Assembly (NCBI RefSeq): GCF_020172685.1
Contig: NZ_CP083986.1
Location: 88,456 to 152,455 of the forward strand
From: [Mycobacterium] nativiensis
Lineage (GTDB): Bacteria; Actinomycetota; Actinomycetes; Mycobacteriales; Mycobacteriaceae
Length of the DNA stretch: 64,000 bases
Direction: 5' to 3'
Part shown: positions 45,427-55,684 of the stretch, piece by piece
Numbering within the stretch: the first letter of the stretch is position 1
Layout: each line of letters opens with the position of its first letter
The notes under the pieces: generated by a model
Told to the model about the DNA's origin: nothing
The model's database searches: none
What the model saw: the letters and a program-made list of their open reading frames with translations, nothing else
Made by a program: the position numbers and the translations under genes

Positions 45427-46551
45427 ATGTCAGCCGGCGCAGAAGAATCCGTACATCCGACGGTGCGCAAGGCGGCCGCGTGGGCCTGGCGGCTGCTGGT
45501 GCTGTTCGCCGCGGTGCTGGTGGTCGCGTTGGTCGCCCGGCGCCTCGAGGTGATCATCGTCCCGGTGGCGCTGGCGCTGATGATGTCGGCGCTGCTGCTG
45601 CCCGGCGTCGACTGGTTGGACCGGCGGGGCGTGCCCCGGGGCCTGGCGGTGTTCCTGCTGCTGCTCGGCGGACTGGCGGTGCTGGCCGGGCTGCTCAGCT
45701 TCGTGGTCGACCAGTTCATCGACGGCGTACCCGGGCTGGTCGAACAGGTCACCCAGGTGATCAGCTCCACCCAGCGCTGGCTGGTCGAAGGGCCCCTGCA
45801 CCTGAGCAGCGATCAGATCGACAACGTCGGCGACACCGTGGTCAACGGGCTGCGCAACAACCAGGCCAAGTTGACCAGCGGGGCGCTGTCGACGGCCGAG
45901 ACCATCACCAAGATCTTCACCGGCGCCTTCGTCGTGCTGTTCACCCTGATCTTCTTCCTCTACGGCGGCCGGGACATCTGGCGGTTCACCGTGAAGTTCT
46001 TCCCGAGCCAGGTGCGTGAGCGGGTCCACGCGGCCGGTGTCGCCGGCTTCGAGTCGTTGATCGGCTACATCCGGGCCACCTTCCTGGTGGCACTGGTCGA
46101 TGCCGTCGGCATCGGCATCGGGCTGGCGGTCATGGCCGTGCCGTTGGCGCTGCCGTTGGCCTCGCTGGTGTTCCTCGGCGCCTTCATCCCGCTGGTCGGT
46201 GCGGTGCTCACCGGACTGCTGGCGGTGCTGGTCGCGCTGATCGCCAAGGGCTGGATCTATGCGCTGATCACCCTGGGACTGATCATCGCGGTCAACCAGC
46301 TCGAAGCCCACGTCCTGCAGCCGGTGGTGATGGGCCGCGCCGTCTCGATTCACCCGCTGGCGGTGGTGCTGGGCATCTCCACCGGGGCGGTGCTGGCGGG
46401 CATCGTGGGAGCGCTGCTCGCCGTCCCGACGATCGCCTTCATCGATCGGGCAGTACGGGCGCTGACCGCATCGGGGGAGCCGGCCGAATCGGAACCGGCG
46501 TCCGACGGGATCAGTAACGGCCCTCCCGACGCAGCAACTCAGCCGCGCTGA
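45427..46551 (+). CDS. AI-2E family membrane protein (Rv0205-like)
   Basis: 374-aa member of the AI-2E/PerM-like exporter family with seven to eight helices arranged as two early pairs, a large loop and a C-terminal block. The signature region [38 protein letters not shown] is intact. Family members include a Na+/H+ antiporter and TqsA-like autoinducer exporters; in mycobacteria the cargo is unknown. A TACGCT hexamer (45415-45420) lies 6 nt before the ATG, giving a leaderless pattern. Its 3' end overlaps mmpL3 by 41 bp tail to tail. Confidence 0.87.
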   Translation: MSAGAEESVHPTVRKAAAWAWRLLVLFAAVLVVALVARRLEVIIVPVALALMMSALLLPGVDWLDRRGVPRGLAVFLLLLGGLAVLAGLLSFVVDQFIDGVPGLVEQVTQVISSTQRWLVEGPLHLSSDQIDNVGDTVVNGLRNNQAKLTSGALSTAETITKIFTGAFVVLFTLIFFLYGGRDIWRFTVKFFPSQVRERVHAAGVAGFESLIGYIRATFLVALVDAVGIGIGLAVMAVPLALPLASLVFLGAFIPLVGAVLTGLLAVLVALIAKGWIYALITLGLIIAVNQLEAHVLQPVVMGRAVSIHPLAVVLGISTGAVLAGIVGALLAVPTIAFIDRAVRALTASGEPAESEPASDGISNGPPDAATQPR

Positions 46552-49405
46552 GGCCACCGGTGGTGCCACGGCGGTGCGGGTCGCCCGCTCCCTGACCGGA
46601 TTGGCCGGCCTGGTCGCCGGGGGCGGCGAACTTCTCGGTGGCGGGGCTGTCCTGCGAACCCTGCACCGGGATGGCGGTGGTGGCGGAGTTGTCGGACGGG
46701 CCAGCAGGGCCACCAGGGGTGGTCATCGCCCGGGTCTGATCGTCGGACGGCTCCGGCTCGCCGGCGCCACGCCCGCCACGTGACCTCGACTGCGTCGCGT
46801 CGCGACCGCCACGCAGCTCACCCAGCCATGACTCGATCTCACGGTCGGGGCCACCGGGGTCCTTGCCGGGTGACTCCACTCGTTCGGTGACCGCCTCGCC
46901 CGCGGTGAAACGGGTGGTGGGCGGCTCGGCCTGTCCGGCGTTGATCCGGCTGGTCCGTGCGTTGGACGGATTGCCGCTCACCGGCCGGGTGGGCAGTTGC
47001 TCGGTGGCCCGCGGCCGGGACTGGCCCGGGGCGGGGTGAGTGGGGTCGTGCGTCGGGCGCGGTGCGACGTAACCCGCCGGGGCAGATGCGGCCACGGCCG
47101 CCGCTGCGGGCGCCGGGCGACGGGTCACCTTGCGCTTGCGCTCATCGGGCAGCCGGATCTCGCCGAGGCCGATCCGGTTCTGCAGGCGCTTCATCCAGCG
47201 CGGCGCCCACCAGCAGTCGTCGCCGAGCAGCTTCATCACCGACGGCACCAGGAACATCCGGACCACGGTGGCGTCGAGCAGCAGCGCCGCCATCAGACCG
47301 AACGCCAGGTACTTCATCATCACCAGATCGGAGAACACGAACGACGCGGCGACCACCGCGAGGATCAGCGCGGCCGCGGTGATCAGGCGCCCGGTGGTCG
47401 CGGTGCCGATCCGGATCGCCTCGGTCGTGGACATCCCCGATTCGCGTGCCTCCACCATCCGGGAGACCAGGAACACCTCGTAGTCGGTGGCCAGGCCCCA
47501 GCCCACGGCGACAACCAGTGCGATCACCACCACCATCAGTGGTGTCGGCGTGAAGTTCAGTAGCCCCGCGCCGTGCCCGTCGACGAACATCCAGGTCAAG
47601 ATCCCCATCGTCGAGCCCAGGGTGAGCGCGCTCATCACCGCGGCCTTCAACGGCAGTACCAGCGATCCGAACGCCAGGAACATCAGCAGCGTGGTGGTGG
47701 TCAGCAGGATCACCAGCATCAGCGGTCCTTGCCGGACCAGCGCGTGGATGCTGTCCTGCTCCAGTGCTGGGGTGCCGCCGACCAGCACGGTGAGGCCCTT
47801 GGGAGTGCCCATGGCGCGCAGCGCTTTGATCTTCTGCGCCGCGTCGTCTCGGTTGATCAGGCCGTTCTCGATCACCTGGACCGAGGGATCCTTGGATGCC
47901 CCGGGCAGATAGGGACGTTCCTTCCACATCTCGGCAGGGTCGTCGTCGGGGACGACGAATCCGCTGATCGACATCGCCCGGTTGCGCACATCGGCGACCT
48001 GCTGCGGGGTGACCGGTTTGTCGGTGTCGCTCTTGATCACCAGCGTCAGCTTCTCGGTGCGGAAGCCGGGGAAGATCTCGTCGAAGTGCTCCTGGGCCAC
48101 CCGAGCGGTGTTGTCCGGCGGCAGATACTTCTCGCTCATCCCACCGAACGACAACTTCCCCAGCGGAATGATCAGCAGGATCATCGCGACCACGATCGGG
48201 ATCGCGAACGCCAGCGGCCGCTGCATCACGAAGTTGACCAGCTTGCCCCAGAACCCGGCCTCGACCTCTTCGCGGGTCTTGGTCTTCTGGGTCTTCTCGG
48301 CGAACCAGCCGATGATGCGGTTGGAGAACTCCCACTCCCGCAGGAACGGAATCCGGTAGAGGGTGCGGACCCCGAGAGCGTCGACGTTGGTGCCGAGCAC
48401 GCCCAGGATGGCCGGCAGCAGCGTGATCGACAGCAGTGCGGCCAGGCCCACCGAAGCGAAGATCGCGTACGTGATCGCCTTGACGAAGCCCTGCGGCAGC
48501 ACGAGCAGGCTGGCTCCGGACACGATGATCAGCACCGCCGAGAACACCACCGTGCGGCCGGCCGTCATCACCGACCGGCGGACCGCCGCCTCGGTGTCGT
48601 AGCCCTCGGCGATCTCCTCACGGAATCGGCTCACCACGAACAACCCGTAGTCGATCGCGATACCCAGACCGATCAGGGAGACCACCGGTTGGGCGAAGAA
48701 GTTGATCGGCCCGAACATGGCGGCGAATCGCAGGATGCCGGTTGCGCCGGCGATGCTCAAACCGCCGACGATGACCGGCAGGCTGGCGGCGATCACGCCG
48801 CCGAACACGAAGAACAGCACGATCGCCACCAGCGGCAGCGCCAGCACCTCCATGCGCTGCTGGTCGGTGGCGATGGTGCCGGTCAATTCACTGGCGATCG
48901 GCTGCAGACCGCCGAGTTCGACCTTGCCGCCGTTGAGTTCCTGCAGGGCAGGCTCGGCCGCCTGGAAATTCTTGAGGATGGTGTCGTCGTCGTCGCCCTT
49001 GACCTGGATCGACGCGAAGGCGTGCTTCTTCTCCGGGTCGGCCATGGTGGCGAGCGCTTCGGGATTGGTGAAGTAGCCGACCCAGCTCATGATCTGGTCG
49101 GGGTGGTCGTCCTTGACCTTGGTCAGGTCGTTCTTGATCCTGTCGAACCAGGCCTTGTTGTCGACGGTCTCGCCGTCCGGGGCGGTGAACACCGCCACCA
49201 CATGGCTGGTGCGGTCCCGGCCGTAAACCTCGTCACCGACGATCGACGCCTGGACCGACTGGCTGCCCTCGTCGTAGAAACCGCTCTGGGTGACGTGGTC
49301 GCCCAGGCTCATGCCGTAGACACCACCGCCCAAACAGAGCGCCACCATCACGCCGATTACGATGAACCGGTAGCGGTATACAGTTCGACCCCACCAGGCG
49401 AACAC
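46511..49405 (-). CDS. mmpL3: MmpL3 trehalose monomycolate transporter
   Basis: 964-aa essential RND transporter (944 in M. tuberculosis) that flips trehalose monomycolate to the periplasm. It has two transmembrane blocks with porter domains. The proton-relay pairs appear in [18 protein letters not shown] (about residues 250-265) and [16 protein letters not shown] (about 640-655), the region bound by known MmpL3 inhibitors. A Pro/Gln/Ser-rich cytoplasmic tail follows from about residue 760, ending in [12 protein letters not shown]. The start is GTG at 49405, with GAGGAG 8 nt upstream. The downstream order on the same strand of trmB and NYN gene then mmpL3 matches Rv0208c-Rv0206c. Confidence 0.96.
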   Translation of the reverse strand: MFAWWGRTVYRYRFIVIGVMVALCLGGGVYGMSLGDHVTQSGFYDEGSQSVQASIVGDEVYGRDRTSHVVAVFTAPDGETVDNKAWFDRIKNDLTKVKDDHPDQIMSWVGYFTNPEALATMADPEKKHAFASIQVKGDDDDTILKNFQAAEPALQELNGGKVELGGLQPIASELTGTIATDQQRMEVLALPLVAIVLFFVFGGVIAASLPVIVGGLSIAGATGILRFAAMFGPINFFAQPVVSLIGLGIAIDYGLFVVSRFREEIAEGYDTEAAVRRSVMTAGRTVVFSAVLIIVSGASLLVLPQGFVKAITYAIFASVGLAALLSITLLPAILGVLGTNVDALGVRTLYRIPFLREWEFSNRIIGWFAEKTQKTKTREEVEAGFWGKLVNFVMQRPLAFAIPIVVAMILLIIPLGKLSFGGMSEKYLPPDNTARVAQEHFDEIFPGFRTEKLTLVIKSDTDKPVTPQQVADVRNRAMSISGFVVPDDDPAEMWKERPYLPGASKDPSVQVIENGLINRDDAAQKIKALRAMGTPKGLTVLVGGTPALEQDSIHALVRQGPLMLVILLTTTTLLMFLAFGSLVLPLKAAVMSALTLGSTMGILTWMFVDGHGAGLLNFTPTPLMVVVIALVVAVGWGLATDYEVFLVSRMVEARESGMSTTEAIRIGTATTGRLITAAALILAVVAASFVFSDLVMMKYLAFGLMAALLLDATVVRMFLVPSVMKLLGDDCWWAPRWMKRLQNRIGLGEIRLPDERKRKVTRRPAPAAAAVAASAPAGYVAPRPTHDPTHPAPGQSRPRATEQLPTRPVSGNPSNARTSRINAGQAEPPTTRFTAGEAVTERVESPGKDPGGPDREIESWLGELRGGRDATQSRSRGGRGAGEPEPSDDQTRAMTTPGGPAGPSDNSATTAIPVQGSQDSPATEKFAAPGDQAGQSGQGAGDPHRRGTTGGLSAAELLRREGRY

Positions 49406-49477
49406 CTATACGCTCCTCACTACAGTCTGTTGAGACATCTTTGGACCTGCGCGTCCCTCTTCAGGCTCTCCAGTTTG

Positions 49478-50170
49478 TCACTCACGCGAGGCCAGCAGTG
49501 AGCTCAACGGCCGGAACGGCTGCAACCACGCCCCTTGCTCCGGCAGCGAATCCAGGCTGATTCGCGGCAGCCGCTCTCGGAACACACCCGGGATGTCTTC
49601 CAGGTCGACGAACTCCAAGCTATCCGAGGCTAGCGCCCAGCTGGCATGTTCGCGAAATCCGAGCACCTGAACAGCTACGCCGGCGGCGCACAGTTCCTCC
49701 AGGGGCTCCCGGAACGCCTGCCCGTCGGCGGAGGCCACCACGACCGCCGCCAACCCCTGGCTTCTGCGCAGCTCAATGTGGTCGAGCATGTCGGAGTCGA
49801 CATCGCTGTCCTCGTCGACCTTCGGCTTGGCGAAGACCGCGAAACCCACGTTACGCAACGCCTCCACCCACGGCCGGACGACGTCGGCGCTGCCCGGGGC
49901 GATATTGGTGAACACGGTGGCCTCGGGCTCGACCGGCGTCTGCGGGTGGCGCGCCGAGATCTCGGCGGTACGGGTCAGCAGCCAGCGACCCAGCGCGTCG
50001 AAACGGGGCCGTTCCACGCCGGTGGGGCGGCGGCCCAGGATGGCGCCCAAGCCCATGTCCAGGTTCGGTGCGTCCCACACCAGCAGCACTCGCCGGGGCG
50101 ACGGTGCTTCCCCGCGCGAGCCGGCTCCGTCGTCGCCGGTCACACCGGCGTCCAGCTCGGCGGCGGTCAT
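49478..50170 (-). CDS. NYN-domain protein (Rv0207c-like)
   Basis: 230-aa protein with a NYN/PIN-like nuclease fold. The first strand RRVLLVWDAPNLDMGL holds an acidic residue, KVDEDSDVDSDMLDHIEL supplies the conserved Asp cluster at about 125-140, and VVVASADGQAFREPLEEL the SxDGxF motif. These are the usual metal-binding positions of NYN ribonucleases. The protein may process RNA; its link to MmpL3 is positional only. It is co-translated with trmB (ATGA overlap at 50167-50170). Confidence 0.85.
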   Translation of the reverse strand: MTAAELDAGVTGDDGAGSRGEAPSPRRVLLVWDAPNLDMGLGAILGRRPTGVERPRFDALGRWLLTRTAEISARHPQTPVEPEATVFTNIAPGSADVVRPWVEALRNVGFAVFAKPKVDEDSDVDSDMLDHIELRRSQGLAAVVVASADGQAFREPLEELCAAGVAVQVLGFREHASWALASDSLEFVDLEDIPGVFRERLPRISLDSLPEQGAWLQPFRPLSSLLASRE

Positions 50171-50931
50171 CGGGGCCGCTGCCAGACGAACTCGTTGATC
50201 ACGCTGCCGGCGCCCAGGCCCTTCGCCTCGTATTTAGTGGTGGGACGGTCGACCGAGATCGGCAACTCAACCCCCGGCTGAACCCGGCGCAGGCCGGGCT
50301 CGCCGTCGCCCGACTCGGCGATCTGTTCGGCGTAGCCGGCGTGATCGGTCGCCGCGTGCAGCACGCCGCCCGGCTGCAACCGGTCTGCGATCAGCGCCAT
50401 GGTGGCCGGCTGCAGCAGCCGGCGCTTGTGGTGCCGCGCCTTGGGCCACGGGTCGGGGAAGAACACCCGCACCCCGATCAGTGAAGCCGGGGCGATCAGG
50501 TATTCCAGCACGTCGAGGCCGTCACCGCGCAGCAGCCGGATGTTGTGCAGCTGTTCGCGCTCGATCGCGGAGAGCAACTGCGCCAGGCCGCGCTGGTAGA
50601 TCTCGACGGCCATCACGTCCAGGTGGGGTTCGGCTTTGGCCATCGCCACCGTCGAGGTCCCGGCTCCGCAGCCGACTTCGAGCACCACCGGGGCGGTGCG
50701 GCCGAACCAGCGACTCGGATCCAGCGGCTCGACACCGCGGGGACCATCCGGCGGCACGACGTCTGCCCCGATCTCGGGCCAGAGCCGCTCCCAGGTCTGG
50801 CGTTGGCCGGCGGACAGGGCCGCGTGCCGATAGCGGACGCTGAAGTTCCGGGAACGGCGCGGCGGAGCGGCCTCGATGTCAGGGACGTCGGCCGCCGGCT
50901 CGACGTCGCGCTGGGCATGCATGCAGTCCAT
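50167..50931 (-). CDS. trmB: tRNA (guanine-N7-)-methyltransferase
   Basis: 254-aa TrmB, which makes m7G46 in tRNA. The SAM-binding motif VLEVGCGAGTSTVAMAKAEP is followed by the diagnostic VRVFFPDPWPKARHHKRRLL and a late TDHAGYAEQI segment, all strongly conserved. The N-terminal about 30 residues are variable. The ATG at 50931 (MDCMHAQRD) was chosen by similarity to the M. tuberculosis N-terminus, where MHAQ also occurs; an ATG at 50922 is the alternative. The longer upstream frame crosses the divergent promoter region and is rejected. Confidence 0.93.
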   Translation of the reverse strand: MDCMHAQRDVEPAADVPDIEAAPPRRSRNFSVRYRHAALSAGQRQTWERLWPEIGADVVPPDGPRGVEPLDPSRWFGRTAPVVLEVGCGAGTSTVAMAKAEPHLDVMAVEIYQRGLAQLLSAIEREQLHNIRLLRGDGLDVLEYLIAPASLIGVRVFFPDPWPKARHHKRRLLQPATMALIADRLQPGGVLHAATDHAGYAEQIAESGDGEPGLRRVQPGVELPISVDRPTTKYEAKGLGAGSVINEFVWQRPR

Positions 50932-51113
50932 GGTGACCCATGAAGCCGCGTGCACCCACTTCGCGGTCGACATTGATACCCAACAGTTGCCTAGCGCGGC
51001 CCGTCGTCCACATCGGCCGGACAGTGACTCGCATCCCGGCGGCGCAGCTGACAACATGGCTGGGAGGGGGCGAGCCGACTCGTGGTGGGGTCGGATGGCC
51101 GGGAGGAATGGTT

Positions 51114-52097
51114 GTGGCACAGGGGCATCAGCTCTTCGTGGATGAGCTGACCCAGCTCACCGCCGAGATTCCCGATCCGCGGTTGGTGGCCATCGCCGCG
51201 ACGATCACCGCGCCGCTTCGGGTCGCGGTCTGCGGCCGGCGTGGGGTGGGCCGGCGAACCGTCGCCGAAGCGCTGGAGGCAGCCGGGGTGAGCGTCGTGG
51301 GCGCGCCCGGCCTCGATCCCGGGCTGGACGCGGCAGCCGGCGCCGACGTCGATGTCCAGGTAGTCGCCGAAACGGTCAAACCCGAGGACACCGCTGCCCT
51401 GGCTGCGCGGCGCCGGCCGGTTCTGGTGGTGCTGAACAAGGCGGACCTGCCCGGCCGCTGCGGTGTCGCCGAGGTCGCGGGCGCCACCCGCGCGCCGGCC
51501 GAGTCGATGTCGGCCCTGTTCGCGCTGGCCGCATCGGGCGGTCGGCTCGATGGCGAACTGTGGGCGGGGCTGGGGTGCCTGGCCGCGCAACCGGCCGACA
51601 TCAGCTCGGCCGAGCGCTTCGTGAGCTGCCCGCATCCGGTGCCGCCTCAGACGCGCGAACGGCTGTGCGCCGTGCTCGACCTGTCCGGCATCGAACTGGC
51701 GGTTGAACTGGCGCGACGAGGTGGCACCGCGGGTCAGGCCCGGACGAAGCTGCGCCGGCTCAGCGGCGTCGACCTCGTGGTGGCGCGCCTGCACGCGGTG
51801 GGTGCCGGGGTCTACCACCGACGGACAGTCGAGGCGGTGGCCCGGTTGGAGGCGCTGGCGGTCGGCGACAGCCGGATCGACGAGTTCCTGACTCGGGATG
51901 CGACGGTGGCGGCCCGGCTGGCCGCGGCGATAGCCGCAGTCGGGGAGCACCACATGTCGGGAGAGCCGGCGCTGTGCCGGGCGCGCCGGTGGCAGGCCTA
52001 CCGCAGTGCGCCGCTGCGTGCCGCCCAGCAGGCCTGCGCCGCCGACATCGCCCGAGGCTCACTGCGGGCCTGGGCTGTGACACGGGGCCGCTCATGA
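51114..52097 (+). CDS. GTPase-like protein with degenerate P-loop (Rv0209-like)
   Basis: 327 aa with a P-loop-like segment VAVCGRRGVGRRTVAEAL near the N-terminus, where the Walker A lysine position is Arg. An intact guanine-specificity motif follows, VVLNKADLP (about 105-113), and an SALFALAASG region sits where the G5 loop would be. The C-terminal half is helical. The start is GTG at 51114, 7 nt after GGAGG (51102-51106); ATG 51108 is too close to that site. It is coupled to the next gene (ATGA). It is divergent from trmB. The dynamin-superfamily link is an inference. Confidence 0.75.
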   Translation: MAQGHQLFVDELTQLTAEIPDPRLVAIAATITAPLRVAVCGRRGVGRRTVAEALEAAGVSVVGAPGLDPGLDAAAGADVDVQVVAETVKPEDTAALAARRRPVLVVLNKADLPGRCGVAEVAGATRAPAESMSALFALAASGGRLDGELWAGLGCLAAQPADISSAERFVSCPHPVPPQTRERLCAVLDLSGIELAVELARRGGTAGQARTKLRRLSGVDLVVARLHAVGAGVYHRRTVEAVARLEALAVGDSRIDEFLTRDATVAARLAAAIAAVGEHHMSGEPALCRARRWQAYRSAPLRAAQQACAADIARGSLRAWAVTRGRS

Positions 52098-53605
52098 CCG
52101 CCCCCGAAGACAACGACGAGACCGTCGACGACCCGACTGCCCAAGTCGACGCCCTGGTGGCCGAGATCGCTCCCGGGGCGCGCTCGCCGGCGGTGCGGCG
52201 CCGCGATGCGGTGGTGGTGACCGGGCCGTGGCTGGCCGGGGTCAGCGCGGTGGCGTCGGTCCTGGCCGAACGGCTGCCCCAGGCCCTCGTCGTCGAAGCC
52301 ACCGACCTTGCGCCGGGCGAGGTGCCAGCGGCGGTGGTGTTCGTGGTGTCGGCCGCGTCGGTCCTGACGGAATCGGACTGTGCGCTGCTGGACGCCGCGG
52401 CCGCCCACACCGACGTGGTGGTCGGTGTGGTGTCCAAGATCGACGTGCATCGCCAATGGCGGGAGATGCAGGACGCGGCCCGCGAGATCCTGGCCGACTA
52501 CGCGCCGCGCTACCGCGACGTGGCGTGGGTGGGGGCCGCTGCGGCACCCGAGCGGGGCGAGCCGCGGGTCGACGACTTGGTCGCCGAATTGGCCAAACAG
52601 CTCGGTTGTGGCGATGTCCAGCGACGGAACCGGCTGCGGTCCTGGGAATTCCAGCTGCGCACCGACGCCGATCGGATCGACCGCGACGCCCGAGCCGAAG
52701 GGCGGCGCGCCCGGGTGACGCTGCTGCAGGAGCAACGTGACGAGGTGCTGCGGCAGCGGCGGGTGTCGAAATCGGAGCGGGTGATCGCGTTGCGCAGCCG
52801 CATCTCCCAGGCCCGGGTGCAGCTGGGCTACTTCGCCCGCAAGCGGTGTGTGTCGGTCCGCGGCGAGCTCGCCGAAGATGCCGCCGGCATGACGCGGCGC
52901 CGGCTGCCCGAATTCGAGGCCTATGTGCGCGAGCGGCTGGTGGAGGTGGTGACCGAGGTCGACCAGGGCGTCGCCGAGCACCTGACCGATGTCGCTCACG
53001 AGCTGGGGCTGTCCGGGGAAGCCGCTTCGGGGTCCGGGGCGTCCGGCACGACGCCGGCGCTGCCGCAGATCGAGACCGGCCAGCCGGCGTTGAAGTCCCG
53101 CCGGCTGGAAACCCAGTTGATGACCCTGCTCGGGGTGGGTTTCGGTCTGGGGGTGGCGCTGACGCTGAGCCGGTTGTTCGCCGATTTGGCCCCGGGGTTG
53201 ACCGTGGCCGGCGCGGCGGCATGCATGGTGATCGGGGTGGCGGTCACGGTGTGGGTGGTACGCATCCGCGGGCTGCTGCGTGACCGGGCGGTGCTCGATC
53301 GCTGGGTGGGTGAGGCCACCGGGACGCTGGGGTCCGCCGTGGCCGAGTTGGTGGCCCTACGGGTGGTGGCCGCCGAATCGGCACTCGTCGCCGAGCTGGC
53401 CGAGCGCAACGAAACCGAGGCGACCCGGGCGGCCGATCGGATCGCCGGGCTGGACCGGGAGCTCAGTGAGCATGCCGCCGCGACGGCTCGCGCCGCGGCG
53501 GTCCGTGACCGGCGGTTGCCGGCGTTGCTGCGGGCGCTGGACAATGTGCGCGCTGAGCTGGGTGAATCAGGTCCGGCCACCGCCGCGGCAACGGATGACC
53601 GATAG
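52094..53605 (+). CDS. Membrane-anchored dynamin-like protein (Rv0210-like)
   Basis: 503 aa. The N-terminal part resembles a GTPase domain whose motifs are decayed: VVVTGPWLAGVSAVASVL at the P-loop position lacks Lys-Ser/Thr, and VVSKIDVH replaces NKxD. A long charged coiled-coil region (about 190-330) follows. Then two adjacent transmembrane helices (about 360-408) form a hairpin, and another coiled coil runs to the end. This layout recalls bacterial dynamin-like proteins that act in pairs on membranes. It is co-translated with its GTPase-like neighbour. Function is unknown. Confidence 0.75.
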   Translation: MTAPEDNDETVDDPTAQVDALVAEIAPGARSPAVRRRDAVVVTGPWLAGVSAVASVLAERLPQALVVEATDLAPGEVPAAVVFVVSAASVLTESDCALLDAAAAHTDVVVGVVSKIDVHRQWREMQDAAREILADYAPRYRDVAWVGAAAAPERGEPRVDDLVAELAKQLGCGDVQRRNRLRSWEFQLRTDADRIDRDARAEGRRARVTLLQEQRDEVLRQRRVSKSERVIALRSRISQARVQLGYFARKRCVSVRGELAEDAAGMTRRRLPEFEAYVRERLVEVVTEVDQGVAEHLTDVAHELGLSGEAASGSGASGTTPALPQIETGQPALKSRRLETQLMTLLGVGFGLGVALTLSRLFADLAPGLTVAGAAACMVIGVAVTVWVVRIRGLLRDRAVLDRWVGEATGTLGSAVAELVALRVVAAESALVAELAERNETEATRAADRIAGLDRELSEHAAATARAAAVRDRRLPALLRALDNVRAELGESGPATAAATDDR

Positions 53606-53649
53606 CCCGAGTTGCGATTGTTTCGATCCGTGTAGCTATTGACGGTAAT

Positions 53650-53674
53650 CTCTTATTTAATGGCGGTATAAGAG
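53650..53674. promoter_or_regulatory. AT-rich inverted repeat upstream of pckA
   Basis: CTCTTAT (53650-53656) and ATAAGAG (53668-53674) form a perfect 7-bp inverted repeat with an 11-nt spacer, in an AT-rich stretch unusual for this sequence. A TTGACG hexamer (53639-53644) lies just upstream and TATAAG overlaps the right arm. It is a likely promoter/operator for the gluconeogenic gene 64 bp downstream. Confidence 0.5.
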
Positions 53675-53737
53675 GTGGGAAGCGGCGCGTTTCAGCGGCA
53701 ACGCCCCCAAGTGACACAGGTTACACAGGAGAGCTCA

Positions 53738-55558
53738 ATGACCTCAGCGACCATCCCCGGTCTGGACACCGCCCCGACTAAGCACAGCGGTTTGTTGGCC
53801 TGGGTCCAGGAGGTCGCCGAGCTCACTCAGCCCGATCGGGTGGAGTGGTCGGACGGTTCCGAGGAGGAGTGGAACCGGCTGATGGCCCTGCTGGTGGAGT
53901 CCGGCGCGGCGGTCAAGCTCGACGAGCAGAAGAAGCCCAACTCCTACCTGGCACTCTCCGACCCTGCCGATGTCGCGCGGGTTGAGTCGCGCACCTTCAT
54001 CTGTAGCCGCACCCCCGAAGGCGCCGGCCCCACCAACAACTGGATGGACCCGGACGAGATGCGGGCCACCATGACCGAGCTCTACCGGGGCTGCATGCGC
54101 GGCCGCACCATGTACGTCATCCCGTTCTGCATGGGCCCGCTGGGCGCCGAGGACCCCAAGCTCGGCATTGAGATCACCGACTCGCCCTATGTGGTGGCGT
54201 CGATGAAGGTGATGACCCGGATGGGCACCGCAGCACTGGAGAAGATCGGCACCGACGGCGCCTACGTCAAGGGCCTGCACTCGGTTGGCGCCCCGCTGGC
54301 CGAGGGCGAGCAGGACGTGCCGTGGCCGTGCAACTCCGAGAAGTACATCACCCAGTTCCCGGAGACCCGCGAGATCTGGAGCTACGGTTCGGGTTACGGC
54401 GGCAACGCGCTGCTGGGCAAGAAGTGCTACGCACTGCGGATCGCGTCGGCGATGGCCCACGACGAGGGCTGGCTGGCCGAGCACATGCTGATCCTCAAGC
54501 TGATCTCCCCGGAGAACAAGGCTTACTACGTGGCGGCGGCGTTCCCCTCGGCGTGCGGCAAGACCAACCTCGCGATGATTCAGCCGACCGTTCCGGGCTG
54601 GCGGGCCGAGACCCTCGGTGACGACATCGCCTGGATGCGGTTCGGCAAGGACGGCCGCCTGTACGCGGTGAACCCCGAGGCCGGCTTCTTCGGCGTGGCG
54701 CCGGGCACCAGCCGCAGCTCCAACCCGAACGCGATGACCACGGTCGAAGCCGGCAACACCATCTACACCAACGTCGCCCACACCGACGACAACGACATCT
54801 GGTGGGAGGGCATCGACGGGGAGACCCCGGCGCACCTGACCGACTGGAAGGGCAACGACTGGACGCCCGAGTCGGGCACTCCTGCCGCGCACCCGAACTC
54901 GCGGTACTGCACCCCGATGTCGCAGTGCCCGATCCTGGCCCCGGAGTGGGACGACCCGCAGGGTGTGCCGATCTCGGCGATCCTGTTCGGCGCCCGCCGC
55001 AAGACCACGGTGCCGCTGGTGAGCCAGGCCCGCGACTGGCAGCACGGCGTCTTCATCGGCGCCACCATGGGCAGTGAGCAGACCGCCGCCGCCGAAGGCA
55101 CCGTGGGCAAGGTGCGCCGCGACCCGATGGCGATGCTGCCGTTCATCGGCTACAACGCCGGCGACTACATGCAGCACTGGATCGACACCGGCAAGAGCGC
55201 CGACGAGTCCAAGCTGCCGAAGGTGTTCTTCGTCAACTGGTTCCGCCGTGGCGACGACGGCCGCTTCCTGTGGCCGGGCTTCGGCGAGAACAGCCGGGTG
55301 CTCAAGTGGATCGTCGAGCGCGTCGAGGGCAAGGCCGGCGGTCAGGAGACCCCGATCGGCACCGTTCCGCAGGCCTCCGACCTGGAGCTGGGCGGGCTGG
55401 ACGTGGACACCGCCGACGTGGAGCAGGCCCTGGTCGTCGACGCCGACGAGTGGCGTGCCGAGCTGCCGCTGATCGAGGAGTGGTTCGAGTTCATCGGAGA
55501 CAAGTTGCCCACCGGGCTGCGCGACGAGTTCGACGCCCTCAAGCAGCGTCTGGGCTAG
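53738..55558 (+). CDS. pckA: Phosphoenolpyruvate carboxykinase (GTP)
   Basis: 606 aa, equal to the M. tuberculosis enzyme. It converts oxaloacetate and GTP to PEP, the entry step of gluconeogenesis, essential for growth on fatty acids. The kinase-1a P-loop [13 protein letters not shown] contains the hyper-reactive Cys273. The PEPCK-specific [13 protein letters not shown] and metal/nucleotide segments such as [32 protein letters not shown] are intact. The ATG at 53738 has AGGAGAG 5 nt upstream. It is followed by a very strong terminator. It sits next to fatty-acid genes, consistent with growth on lipid. Confidence 0.97.
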   Translation: MTSATIPGLDTAPTKHSGLLAWVQEVAELTQPDRVEWSDGSEEEWNRLMALLVESGAAVKLDEQKKPNSYLALSDPADVARVESRTFICSRTPEGAGPTNNWMDPDEMRATMTELYRGCMRGRTMYVIPFCMGPLGAEDPKLGIEITDSPYVVASMKVMTRMGTAALEKIGTDGAYVKGLHSVGAPLAEGEQDVPWPCNSEKYITQFPETREIWSYGSGYGGNALLGKKCYALRIASAMAHDEGWLAEHMLILKLISPENKAYYVAAAFPSACGKTNLAMIQPTVPGWRAETLGDDIAWMRFGKDGRLYAVNPEAGFFGVAPGTSRSSNPNAMTTVEAGNTIYTNVAHTDDNDIWWEGIDGETPAHLTDWKGNDWTPESGTPAAHPNSRYCTPMSQCPILAPEWDDPQGVPISAILFGARRKTTVPLVSQARDWQHGVFIGATMGSEQTAAAEGTVGKVRRDPMAMLPFIGYNAGDYMQHWIDTGKSADESKLPKVFFVNWFRRGDDGRFLWPGFGENSRVLKWIVERVEGKAGGQETPIGTVPQASDLELGGLDVDTADVEQALVVDADEWRAELPLIEEWFEFIGDKLPTGLRDEFDALKQRLG

Positions 55559-55577
55559 TCGCTCTTTTACGAGCAGT

Positions 55578-55619
55578 CACAGAATCGCACCGCGGGGATT
55601 CCCGTGGTGCGATTCTGTG
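55578..55619 (+). terminator. Strong intrinsic terminator of pckA
   Basis: A 19-bp stem with a single G-T wobble (arms 55578-55596 and 55601-55619, beginning CACAGAATCGCACC) and a 4-nt GATT loop starts 20 bp after the pckA stop. The 3' arm is followed by TTTGGGG. Confidence 0.9.
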
Positions 55620-55644
55620 TTTGGGGGCCGGCGTAATCCCGACC

Positions 55645-55684
55645 ACTTGACAGCTGTCAAGTTTGGCGGCGGTACAGTCTGCGC
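55645..55684 (+). promoter_or_regulatory. fadD4 promoter with 18-bp palindromic operator
   Basis: ACTTGACAG-CTGTCAAGT (55645-55662) is a perfect 18-bp palindrome containing a TTGACA -35-like hexamer. A TACAGT -10-like hexamer (55673-55678) ends 6 nt before the fadD4 ATG, so the transcript is probably leaderless. A repressor bound to the palindrome would block the promoter. No regulator gene is adjacent. Confidence 0.7.

Noticed and set aside
46511..46551. 41-bp tail-to-tail overlap of the AI-2E-family gene and mmpL3 as a possible misannotation
   Set aside because: Both C-termini keep sensible composition and the overlap is short; this is a common convergent arrangement.
47573..49501. Plus-strand frame of about 640 codons opposite mmpL3
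   Set aside because: Same antisense composition artefact; mmpL3 has all RND motifs.
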